64,000 nt of DNA from UBA7867 sp964579205 (lineage in GTDB: Bacteria > Bacillota > Clostridia > Christensenellales > UBA1242): the NCBI GenBank assembly GCA_964579205.1, contig CAZOFH010000003.1, positions 58,221 to 122,220 on the forward strand. The letters run 5' to 3'. A program made the translations under genes and the position numbers. The stretch's first letter is position 1. Each line of letters starts with the position of its first letter. The notes beneath the pieces were generated by a model that was not told where the DNA came from, ran no database searches, and was given only the letters and a program-made list of their open reading frames with translations. This document shows positions 25,678 through 33,494 of this stretch, one piece after another.

Positions 25678-25999
25678 GATTATAGTTTGTAAAATTTGGA
25701 ATAAAACCAACTTTTTGACCACAATTTGACGGCAGGCAAAACCAAAAATCCCGCACGCACGATTTCCCACAACTAAAACCGTGTTTGCTCATCAAAAAAA
25801 TCAATTTATTCAAAATTTTCGCGCGCTATTCAGCGGCTGCAGCCCCCTGCGATTAGCACAAATCTCCTATTTCGAGCCCCATTATACACTATAATTTCAA
25901 AAAATGCAAGCGTTTTTAGTTAAATTTTTCTAAAAAATTGATAATTTTAAGAAATTTTGTCGAAAATTAAAAATTTTGCGTCTGAGTTTGGGCATTTGG
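25678..25999. other. divergent intergenic region between Sel1 gene and pta
   Basis: About 320 bases without a gene, AT-rich, with no clear hairpin or repeat. Confidence 0.5.
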
Positions 26000-26028
26000 T
26001 TGCATTTTGCGCGGAAATAAATTATAAT
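26000..26028 (+). promoter_or_regulatory. promoter of pta
   Basis: TTGCAT, 17 bases, perfect TATAAT, 47 bases before the ATG. Confidence 0.75.
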
Positions 26029-26075
26029 TTGAATGAATTAATTTTTTTAAATTTTGGTGAAAATCGGGGTGTGGA

Positions 26076-27059
26076 ATGGACATTGCAAAACGCTTGAAAA
26101 AAATGGCGAAAAATTACCCAAAAACAATCGTACTACCTGAGGCGGAATTTTCAGCGCGAATTGTCGAGGCGGGCGTGCGGGCGGTCGAGCAAGGGATTTG
26201 CAATATCGTGCTGATAGGAGACCCTAAAAAAATTGATATTTCTTGGGCGAAAAAATTGCGCGGGCAAATAGAAATCATTGACCCCAAATCTAGCGTAAAA
26301 TTGCCGCAAGTTATCAACGCGATTTTTGAGGCGCGAAAACACAAAGGGCTGACTATCGATGATGCGGCGCGGCTGGCGATCGACCCGATATATTTTGCGA
26401 TGGGGTATTGCGTCTGTGGCTATGGCGACGGTGTGGTGTGCGGTGCTGAAGTGCCGACTGCTAGTACGTTGCGCCCTGCGCTGCAAGTGATAAAAAGTCG
26501 TCAGGGGTTAGTGAGTTCGTACTTTATTTTTGCAGGGAAAAATCGCGTGACTGCAGAATGCTTTTTGATGGGGGATTGCGCGGTGGTAGAAAACCCGACA
26601 GCGGAGCAAGAGGCGCTCATCGCTGAGATGATGCTGGAGGAGTATAATTCGTTGGGCTTGCTCAAGCCGTGCTGCGCGTTTTTGTCGTATTCGACGCTCG
26701 GCAGCGCGGATTCGCAAAGTGTTCAAAAAGTCCGTCGCGCGTACGAAATTTTTTGCGCAAAAAATCCGCGAATTATGGCTATTGGAGAAACGCAATTTGA
26801 TGCGTGCGTGAACGAAAAAGTGCGTGCCAAAAAGATGCCCAATGCAGTGCAAAATCGCCCCGCAAATATTTTTGTAATGCCTAATCTGGACGCGGGAAAT
26901 ATCGCGTACAAAATCACTCAATATTTTGGCGGGCTACAGGCGATAGGTCCCATCACTACGGGCTTTGCGGTACCTGTCAACGACCTGAGTCGCGGGTGTA
27001 GCGTAGACGATGCGGTGCTAGTAATCGCGGTCACGGCGATACAGGCGAGCAGAAGTTGA
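26076..27059 (+). CDS. pta: phosphate acetyltransferase
   Basis: Interconverts acetyl-CoA plus phosphate with acetyl phosphate plus CoA. Seen in 327 residues: the PTA/PTB fold with YPKTIVLPEAEFSARIVEAG, a central GYGDGVVCGAEVPTASTLRPALQ loop, CCAFLSYSTLGSADSQSVQKVRRA and the C-terminal NIFVMPNLDAGNIAYKITQYFGG plus AIGPITTGFAVPVNDLSRGCS. Length fits short Pta (about 330), without the extra N-terminal regulatory domain. It connects with the phosphoketolase at 40445, whose product is acetyl phosphate. GGGGTG precedes the ATG closely. Phosphate butyryltransferase is the alternative, but PNLDAGNIAYK and the ending favour Pta. Confidence 0.92.
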   Translation: MDIAKRLKKMAKNYPKTIVLPEAEFSARIVEAGVRAVEQGICNIVLIGDPKKIDISWAKKLRGQIEIIDPKSSVKLPQVINAIFEARKHKGLTIDDAARLAIDPIYFAMGYCVCGYGDGVVCGAEVPTASTLRPALQVIKSRQGLVSSYFIFAGKNRVTAECFLMGDCAVVENPTAEQEALIAEMMLEEYNSLGLLKPCCAFLSYSTLGSADSQSVQKVRRAYEIFCAKNPRIMAIGETQFDACVNEKVRAKKMPNAVQNRPANIFVMPNLDAGNIAYKITQYFGGLQAIGPITTGFAVPVNDLSRGCSVDDAVLVIAVTAIQASRS

Positions 27060-27204
27060 GCGCGTCAAAGAAATCGGATAATAAAGATATTATTTGTCTA
27101 TTTTTTTGGGATTTTTGGGGATTTTTTGCGTAATTTTTTGAGTATTTTTTTAGGAATTATTTTACGCCCCCAAAACAAAGGAAATTATTGAGTGGAGGAC
27201 GAGT

Positions 27205-28887
27205 ATGAATTTGATTGAATTTGACAAAACTGTGAGCGAAATTTTCGGTCAAAATGAGGTGCAAAATTGCATCTGCTACCCCCTAGGAGTGCTGGCGAAT
27301 TTGTATGAAAAAAGTTGGGTAGACGACTGGCAAAAATTCAAAGAAATTGTAAACAATCCTCGCGTCACTGCGGACGAGATTGACGAATTATTCGCTAATT
27401 TTCTGAATATTTTTTGCGAATTTTTTTCGCAGGCAAAATCCGCAACCAAAATAACGCAATGCGAGTGCCTTTTGCGGGCTGTGACGACTATCACTTTGCT
27501 CGATAATTACCTCGAATTTGGCTCGCTGCAAGAGCGGTGTCTAGCGCAAATCAAAGAGGAATTTGGGGCTGAATATTTGCAAAAAATTAGCCAAATTGAT
27601 AGAGAATTTACCTCGCAAAAATTGGCAGAAAATACCCTCAAAATTGACCAAAAATCGCTGCCCGAGAGTCTAAAAATATACATTATTTTGAAGAAATGGA
27701 ATGACATTTTGCACGAAAAAATGGTAGGAAATTTTCGCGATTTTATGCAAATTGCGACCGACTTTTTGGGTGTGGAAATGAGTTTCAATTTTTATAATAT
27801 AGTGCTTATGGCACAAAAAATGGTCGAGGAAAAATTGGCAAAAAAAGTGTTTGGTTCCAGCGAAATCGTCGTGCTGTGTAGAGCGCTATCTCCAGCCTTT
27901 TTGCAGGAATTTTTCGGCGGTAAATTATTAGGTTTGGCAAGGCTAAAAATGGTCGGCGCCCGCGTGCCAGAATTCTGTGGGCTGACTACCAATTCGGTCA
28001 TAACTAATTTGGGCGGAGTGAGTGACAAAACTCGATATGCGGTGAGGAGTTCTGCCAATATTGAGGACGGCAAAAAACTTTCTTTTGCGGGAATGTTTGA
28101 CAGTTTTTTGGATGTTGCTGCGGGTGATTTGAGTGCGAATATTCTCAAGGTGCGGCAGAGCGCTGCTAGCCCTCGCGTTCGCGCGTATTGCGAGAAAAAT
28201 AACTGTCAAAGCCCCCAAATGGCGGTCGTTATTCAGGAATTTTCACCGCCGACTCTGGCTGGGGTGTGGTTCGGAATTGACCCCGAAAATGCTACTATCG
28301 AGTGGGTGCGCGGCTGTGGCGAAGCGCTTGTGTCGGGAAAAATTACCCCGCAAAATCTGACAGTAAACAGCGTCGACCTAGCCTCATTGCCTGCAGAAAT
28401 CCGCGAAATCGTGCCCGAAATTTTCGCCATTCAGCAAAAAGTCCTCGCTAATTTTGCGTTTTTGCCTGATATTGAGTGGTGCGTGGCGGACGGCGAATTG
28501 AAAATTCTACAACTGCGCCCGATTACTCAACAAATTAACCTTTCTCACTGTCAAAAAAGTGACGGCGACCTATGCGGCATCGCGTGTAGCGGCGGCAAGG
28601 TCACAGGGCGCGTGTGCTATATCGCGGGTGAGTGGGAGATGCGAAATTTCGTCGCGGGCGATATCCTGCTCGTCGACTACACTTCGCCTGAATATGTCGA
28701 AATTATGCAAAAAAGCAAGGCGATCATTGGGTTGCACGGCGGATTTTTGTGCCACGCGGGGATTGTGGCGCGCGAATTGGGCATTCCGTGCGTGACAGGG
28801 CTAGGGGATGATGTAAAGGAAAAGTTGTTAAACAAAACAGTCGAGGTGGACGGCGACACGGGCAAAATCACAATTATTGACAACTAA
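27205..28887 (+). CDS. PEP-synthase-like ATP-binding protein with swivelling phosphohistidine domain
   Basis: A 560-residue protein with only part of the PEP synthase / pyruvate phosphate dikinase layout. Seen: an N-terminal helical region of about 250 residues with no recognised motif; an ATP-grasp PPDK-type nucleotide-binding domain (about 255-435, with RYAVRSSANIEDG and FAGMFDSFLDV); and a C-terminal phosphohistidine domain (about 455-560) with GGFLCHAGIVARELGIPCVTG, His517 being the expected phospho-carrier. The PEP/pyruvate TIM barrel is missing. Rifampicin phosphotransferase has a similar minimal set, but in a different order with a different central domain. Its substrate is therefore unknown. 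GGAGG precedes the ATG; a terminator follows. Confidence 0.8.
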   Translation: MNLIEFDKTVSEIFGQNEVQNCICYPLGVLANLYEKSWVDDWQKFKEIVNNPRVTADEIDELFANFLNIFCEFFSQAKSATKITQCECLLRAVTTITLLDNYLEFGSLQERCLAQIKEEFGAEYLQKISQIDREFTSQKLAENTLKIDQKSLPESLKIYIILKKWNDILHEKMVGNFRDFMQIATDFLGVEMSFNFYNIVLMAQKMVEEKLAKKVFGSSEIVVLCRALSPAFLQEFFGGKLLGLARLKMVGARVPEFCGLTTNSVITNLGGVSDKTRYAVRSSANIEDGKKLSFAGMFDSFLDVAAGDLSANILKVRQSAASPRVRAYCEKNNCQSPQMAVVIQEFSPPTLAGVWFGIDPENATIEWVRGCGEALVSGKITPQNLTVNSVDLASLPAEIREIVPEIFAIQQKVLANFAFLPDIEWCVADGELKILQLRPITQQINLSHCQKSDGDLCGIACSGGKVTGRVCYIAGEWEMRNFVAGDILLVDYTSPEYVEIMQKSKAIIGLHGGFLCHAGIVARELGIPCVTGLGDDVKEKLLNKTVEVDGDTGKITIIDN

Positions 28888-28908
28888 GATTGGATAAAAA
28901 ATAAGAAC

Positions 28909-28955
28909 TATAAACAAAAAAATTGGCATAGAATATAGCCAATTTTTTGTTTATA
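28909..28955 (+). terminator. terminator after the PEP-synthase-like gene
   Basis: Long stem TATAAACAAAAAAATTGGC / GCCAATTTTTTGTTTATA around a 10-base loop with a T run in the descending arm. Confidence 0.8.
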
Positions 28956-28959
28956 AAGA

Positions 28960-29190
28960 AATCAAAAAACAACTCTCAAAAATAATCGAAAAATAAAAAT
29001 ATATCAAGAAATAAATCCACAAAAATAGACAAAAAAATAACAAAAAATCAAAATAAAATAAAAAAGTTATCCACAATCATTGTGGATATGTGGATAACTC
29101 TGTGTATAAATTGGTCAAAAATCAGCATTTACCTATCAAAATTTGCTATAAAGTGGTCAAAAATTGCGTTTTTGTTGATAACTTTGTCCA
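28960..29190. other. candidate replication origin: AT-rich region with DnaA-box cluster
   Basis: Boxes seen: TTATCCACA at 29067-29075; TGTGGATAT at 29081-29089 (one mismatch); TGTGGATAA at 29089-29097; TGTGTATAA at 29101-29109; and a one-mismatch TGTTGATAA at 29173-29181. Three match TTATNCACA exactly, within 43 bp, in both orientations. The 90 bases before them are almost pure A/T, as an unwinding element would be. This is what a bacterial origin (or a DnaA-titrating site) looks like. dnaA is not visible, and dnaN lies about 29 kb away. Confidence 0.65.
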
Positions 29191-29203
29191 AATCTTGTAA
29201 AAA

Positions 29204-30298
29204 TTAGACATTAAATCGGAATACGACCACATCGCCGTCTTGGACGACATAGTCCTTGCCCTCCATGCGGACTTTGCCCGCCTCTTTGGCTTGGTTGTAG
29301 CTGCCGAGAGATACTAGATTTTCATAACTAACGACCTCAGCCTTGATAAAACCTCGCTCAAAATCGGTGTGAATTACGCCAGCCGCCTGAGGTGCTTTTG
29401 TGCCGCGCGTAATCGTCCACGCCCGCACCTCTTTTTCGCCCGCGGTTAAGAAACTGATGAGCCCTAATAGGGCATAACTTGCCTTGATAAGGCGCGCCAA
29501 GCCCATCTCCTTGATACCGAATTCCTCTTTGAAAATCGCTAATTCGTCCTCAGGCAACTCGCTCAATTCCGCCTCAAGGTTGGCGCAAATCGGCAGCACG
29601 CTGCTGTTTTCTTTTTTGGCAATGGCACTCAATTCACTTACGCGCGGGTCGTTCATACCCGCATCGAGTTGGTCTTGGCTCACATTTGCGACATAGAGAG
29701 TAGGTTTTGCAGTAATCAAAAACGCCTCACGCAAAATCTTTTGCTGTTTTTCATCCAGCTCAACCGACCGCGCAGGCAAGCCTTTTTCCAACTGCTCGCG
29801 GACAAGATTGAAGACTTCCTCTTGCTCTTTTGCATATTTGTCGCCCGAACGCGCCAATTTTTGCGCGCGCACCAACTGCTTTTCGAGAGACTCCAAATCC
29901 GCCATAATTAGTTCTAGATTGATCGTCTCGACATCGCGGCTAGGGTTGACAGAACCGTCCACGTGGATGATTTTGCCATCCTCAAAGCATCTCACCACGT
30001 GCAAAATCGCGTCAACCTCGCGGATGTGTGACAAAAACTTGTTGCCTAAGCCTTCGCCCTTGCTCGCGCCGCGCACCAGCCCCGCTATATCCACAAACTC
30101 GATAGTCGCAGGAGTGATTTTTTGCGTAGAGTACATTTCGCCCAAAACCTCCAGCCTCTCATCAGGGACGGATACCATCCCGACATTTGGCTCGATAGTG
30201 CAGAACGGATAATTCGCGCTCATCGCCCCCGCCTTTGTAAGAGCATTAAAAAGGGTACTTTTGCCGACATTTGGCAATCCAACAACACCTAATTTCAT
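29204..30298 (-). CDS. ychF: redox-regulated ATPase YchF (Obg family)
   Basis: A 364-residue translation-associated ATPase of the OLA1/YchF group. Seen: start MKLGVVGLPNVGKSTLFNAL with Walker A; NYPFCTIEPN; DIAGLVRGASKGEGLGNKFL; the ATP-favouring NxxE-type region; a coiled-coil insertion (DLESLEKQLVRAQKLARSGD); and a C-terminal TGS domain ending in VQDGDVVVFRFNV. The open frame extends 33 codons upstream, but AAGGAAA precedes the ATG at 30298 and that protein start fits the family exactly. It sits directly beside the DnaA-box cluster. Confidence 0.96.
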   Translation of the reverse strand: MKLGVVGLPNVGKSTLFNALTKAGAMSANYPFCTIEPNVGMVSVPDERLEVLGEMYSTQKITPATIEFVDIAGLVRGASKGEGLGNKFLSHIREVDAILHVVRCFEDGKIIHVDGSVNPSRDVETINLELIMADLESLEKQLVRAQKLARSGDKYAKEQEEVFNLVREQLEKGLPARSVELDEKQQKILREAFLITAKPTLYVANVSQDQLDAGMNDPRVSELSAIAKKENSSVLPICANLEAELSELPEDELAIFKEEFGIKEMGLARLIKASYALLGLISFLTAGEKEVRAWTITRGTKAPQAAGVIHTDFERGFIKAEVVSYENLVSLGSYNQAKEAGKVRMEGKDYVVQDGDVVVFRFNV

Positions 30299-30435
30299 AC
30301 TAAAATTTCCTTTTTTGATAATAATTGTGAGGTAATTGTACATTAGTTGGCGCAAAAAGTAAAGCCAAAAAGGGATTTTTGGTGTAAATTTAACCAAGTT
30401 TTAGTCAAATTCGCCGCGCAAAGCCCCTCATTCGG

Positions 30436-30465
30436 TTGTTAAAATGCTCTCAAATGTGATATACT
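30436..30465 (+). promoter_or_regulatory. promoter of the 30497-31486 pair
   Basis: TTGTTA, 18 bases, TATACT, 31 bases before the ATG at 30497. Confidence 0.6.
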
Positions 30466-30496
30466 AAGTCAAATCAAAAAAAGTGAGGTTACAAAA

Positions 30497-31165
30497 ATGG
30501 ACAATTATTATATGGACAATGGCGGGATGCAGGGCATGGATATGCAGGGTGCCGTGATGCAAAACGAAGGGATGCAGGGCGCAGGGATGCAGAACCCCAA
30601 TTTTGTTGCTTCTGAGGCGGATAACGAAATGTCTTTTGCTGACCCGAATAGTTTTGTGCCGCAAAACTTGAGGCAGTTTAATCCGCTGGGCAAGTATTTT
30701 AGCACCCGCGGGCGCGATGTGTATGGGCAGGAGACAAAATTTTTCTTTACACAAGAGGAGCGCGACTATCTGTCAAAATATGGCGTGAGCGCGCAGGAGT
30801 TTTATGACAAATATCAGTCGAAACTCGGTGGCGAGTATGTGCAAGGTATGCCGCAATCTCGTGGTTTTGCTGGTCCTAGTTTCCGCGACCCGTCGAGTTT
30901 TATCCCCGGCTATATGAGGGCTACCTGCCCTGAGCAGGGGTATTCGCAATTTATGTACCGCGACGAGATTGGGCTGCAAAAGGTCGCGTACTTGACGCCT
31001 GAAGAAATCGAATTTACCCGTGTCGCGAATATGGATATTAGCACCTATGTCAATGTGTATCAAAAGGAATTTGATTATGACAAAGGGCAAATGGAGCGCG
31101 AGGGCAACTCAGTGACCGCGGCGGTAAGCGCGCAGCCGCAAAATTTGATGGAAAAAACACGTTAA
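30497..31165 (+). CDS. uncharacterised protein with two copies of a 60-residue unit
   Basis: A 222-residue soluble protein of unknown function. Residues 1-40 are rich in Met, Gln, Gly and Asn (repeated MQG and MQN). Two tandem units follow: one from FADPNSFVPQNLR to FYDKYQ (about 46-106), another from FRDPSSFIPGYMR to VNVYQ (about 130-192). Both share DPxSF[VI]PxxxR at the start, a [FY]xT.EE motif in the middle and a Y...YQ ending, so they arose by internal duplication. No signal peptide. GAGGT precedes the ATG. A small acidic gene follows 24 bases later. Confidence 0.72.
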   Translation: MDNYYMDNGGMQGMDMQGAVMQNEGMQGAGMQNPNFVASEADNEMSFADPNSFVPQNLRQFNPLGKYFSTRGRDVYGQETKFFFTQEERDYLSKYGVSAQEFYDKYQSKLGGEYVQGMPQSRGFAGPSFRDPSSFIPGYMRATCPEQGYSQFMYRDEIGLQKVAYLTPEEIEFTRVANMDISTYVNVYQKEFDYDKGQMEREGNSVTAAVSAQPQNLMEKTR

Positions 31166-31189
31166 TCAAGCGAAAATTAGGAGGAATTT

Positions 31190-31486
31190 ATGCAGTATAA
31201 ATTTTATGACGGCGACAGTGAATTTTGGAACGAGGGCGACCTCAACCTGACTGCCGAAGAACTGAAAAAAAGATTTGGAATAGAAATCCCTGAGGAGCAA
31301 CAGGACGGAGTAGACGGGGCTCAAGGTCCGTGCCTCACTATGCCTGTAGATGCCGAGCACGCGCACTGCTTGGGCACGCCGCAGTATGATATTTTTGACC
31401 AAGAATTGGCCGACCAGCAGTACGAGGCTTTTCTTCGTGCGGGCAGGACTATCCCCGACGATGACGACCAGCCAATAGGGGAATAG
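31190..31486 (+). CDS. small acidic uncharacterised protein
   Basis: A 98-residue very acidic soluble protein with LNLTAEELKKRFGIEIPEEQ in the first half and DDDDQPIGE at the end. AGGAGG precedes the ATG. It follows the duplicated-unit protein by 24 bases and is probably co-transcribed. I recognise no family; the acidic composition would suit an adaptor or inhibitor, but that is a guess. Confidence 0.65.
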   Translation: MQYKFYDGDSEFWNEGDLNLTAEELKKRFGIEIPEEQQDGVDGAQGPCLTMPVDAEHAHCLGTPQYDIFDQELADQQYEAFLRAGRTIPDDDDQPIGE

Positions 31487-31549
31487 GTAGAGGTTGAGAG
31501 TAAATAAAGAAGGGCTTTTATTGCTAAATGTTTTTGGGTTCTGCTGCCG

Positions 31550-31592
31550 CCTCGCAGATTCCACGGACACCGTTAGTGTCCTCAGAATGATA
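31550..31592 (-). repeat. dispersed intergenic repeat, copy 1
   Basis: Read on the minus strand it begins TCATTCTGAGGACACTAACG and continues with GGTGTCCGTGGAATCTGCGAGG; it is closely similar to 36196-36240. It lies in an intergenic gap with a nearby GGGGC/GCCCC hairpin (about 31633-31645). Confidence 0.65.
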
Positions 31593-31679
31593 CGGAGGGG
31601 GAGACTCCCGACCCATTAATAAAAGAAGAGGCAGGGGCTCCGCCCCAAAAAACAACAAAAAAATAAAAGTAGGAAGAAA

Positions 31680-33404
31680 ATGTTTAGAAGAGAAGAAAAC
31701 CCTGTATTATTCGATGCAGCGTGTCGTGCGTTGCGAGACAATGAAGCCTATAAAAAAGGACCCCAAATGGGTGAGAGGCTTTTTACCAAACTAAAGAAGA
31801 CAGGCGTCATCGATAATGACCTAATAATCGAAACGGAAACGCTGGTTTTGACCGAAATTGCAAATGGGCTACAGTCACTGCGCGGAATAGAAAATTTCGT
31901 CGCATTACGTAGTCTCAAGATTGCAGGGTTGAGAGAGAACGAATGTGTTACCAGAGCGTGTAATGATGACAGTAAAAGTCCAGAAAACGCGATGCTGATA
32001 AGTCGCAAATACTTTATGGAGCACAATCAAATTATGGACTTGTCTGCACTGTATTCTCTCACTTATCTAGAAGAATTAACTCTCGACAATCAACAGCATA
32101 TCGAAGAGATAGATTTGAGCAAATTCCCCGAACTCAAAAGGCTGAGTATGCAGTGCTGCAGCGGTCTCACGACCGTCAAGGGTGTAGACAAGTTGCTCCC
32201 GCTCAGAAATGCAATCTGCGACCCTGCGAGTGCATCTGGCATACGATATGATTTTAGTGGAAGCGTCTTTATTAGCGAAATCGATGGGTTGGATAAAGTG
32301 TTGACCAATGCTATCAATCACGCCTCGTCTACCAATCGCCCGATGTTGCATTTCCCTGTAGAGTCTTATATCCGCCTTGCCAATCAGCGCGAGATGTGGA
32401 GATATTTGGCGACTTATGCAGGGCTAATGGAGTGTGCTCCTAATAGAGATATTTTTAACTGGCGCGAAAACAGCACGACACAAAGTCCCGTCGGGCTGAC
32501 CACGTGCCAAACTGATTTGCTAAAACGGCGCATAGACAATATACTAGACACGATTTGCGACCCTGAGGACGCGCCTCTGCAAAATACCTATAATATATAT
32601 GAATACATTACACAATTTACAAAGTATGATGACGAAGAGATAAGGCAGAGGGAGACTCATTTGGATAAAATACCAGGTATTCGCAGCAGGGTAGAATCCA
32701 TTATGAGGGATGATACTATCAACAAGCAAGAATTATTCCAAAATCAACAACGTATCACAGGTGTGAGTGCGCTAGATGCTCTCAATGACGATGAATACAA
32801 GGCGGTGTTAAGGAGTCATACCGCAAGGTCGGCATATGCGGCGCTTTTTCAGCAAGAGGCAGTCTGCGTCGGGGTAAGTAATCTTTTTAATGTAATGATG
32901 TGCGATATGGGATATACTGCAGCACCTTGCTTGTGCTGGGTAAAGCACAAAGGTGATAAACAAGTCTTGGGGCATGCTACGCATCAGATTAGCGTCATTC
33001 AGATGTACGACGAGGATGGACAGTTAAACTATTACTTTTTTGACCCTACTTGGGACTTGGGCAAGTCGGATATGCGTCATTTCGCGCTAAACTCGCAGGA
33101 ATTGGCATCTAATATATTTTTGATGCCGTGGATTGTGCGCGAAAAAGGCGAGATGGTATCCTTTCAGTCCGAAGTACCTGTGCTCAAAGAGGATGGATTC
33201 ACCTCCCGTTGCATCCGTGAGGCTGAGTCTGTAGCGCAGGAGCAACAAAACAAAGACCTAGAGCAATCTGACGGCATCTCGCAGACATTCCAGACGGACG
33301 AGCAGATGCGTGAACCTACCAAGCAGCAGCACACGGATACCGCCACAGGCACAAAGACTGTGACAAAGGATGTGGTGACTAACAAACCTCAAATGGAGCG
33401 CTAA
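31680..33404 (+). CDS. leucine-rich-repeat protein with transglutaminase-like domain
   Basis: A 574-residue soluble protein. Seen: degenerate leucine-rich repeats at about 50-185 (SLTYLEELTLDN, FPELKRLSMQC); a helical middle; and a transglutaminase-like (papain-fold) domain at about 370-490 with Cys396 in AVCVGVSNLF, His435 in GHATHQISV and Asp455 in YYFFDPTWDLG, the expected catalytic triad in order. A disordered polar tail follows (Gln, Thr, Asp-rich). No signal peptide. Such domains act as cysteine proteases, transglutaminases or deamidases; the substrate is unknown. The start follows AGGAAG closely. The LRR plus TGL combination suggests a sensor or effector protein. Confidence 0.78.
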   Translation: MFRREENPVLFDAACRALRDNEAYKKGPQMGERLFTKLKKTGVIDNDLIIETETLVLTEIANGLQSLRGIENFVALRSLKIAGLRENECVTRACNDDSKSPENAMLISRKYFMEHNQIMDLSALYSLTYLEELTLDNQQHIEEIDLSKFPELKRLSMQCCSGLTTVKGVDKLLPLRNAICDPASASGIRYDFSGSVFISEIDGLDKVLTNAINHASSTNRPMLHFPVESYIRLANQREMWRYLATYAGLMECAPNRDIFNWRENSTTQSPVGLTTCQTDLLKRRIDNILDTICDPEDAPLQNTYNIYEYITQFTKYDDEEIRQRETHLDKIPGIRSRVESIMRDDTINKQELFQNQQRITGVSALDALNDDEYKAVLRSHTARSAYAALFQQEAVCVGVSNLFNVMMCDMGYTAAPCLCWVKHKGDKQVLGHATHQISVIQMYDEDGQLNYYFFDPTWDLGKSDMRHFALNSQELASNIFLMPWIVREKGEMVSFQSEVPVLKEDGFTSRCIREAESVAQEQQNKDLEQSDGISQTFQTDEQMREPTKQQHTDTATGTKTVTKDVVTNKPQMER

Positions 33405-33447
33405 AGGGCACTTCGCCACGCAAAGGGATGATAGACTGTGGCGCTCA

Positions 33448-33462
33448 CTTTGACAGTCAAAG
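33448..33462. promoter_or_regulatory. 15-bp palindrome upstream of the P-type ATPase gene
   Basis: CTTTGACAGTCAAAG reads the same on both strands around a central A. It ends 19 bases before the AAAGGAGG ribosome site. Symmetry suggests a repressor operator, unproven. Confidence 0.4.
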
Positions 33463-33494
33463 GGAATTCATAAAAAACAAAAAGGAGGCAAGCA

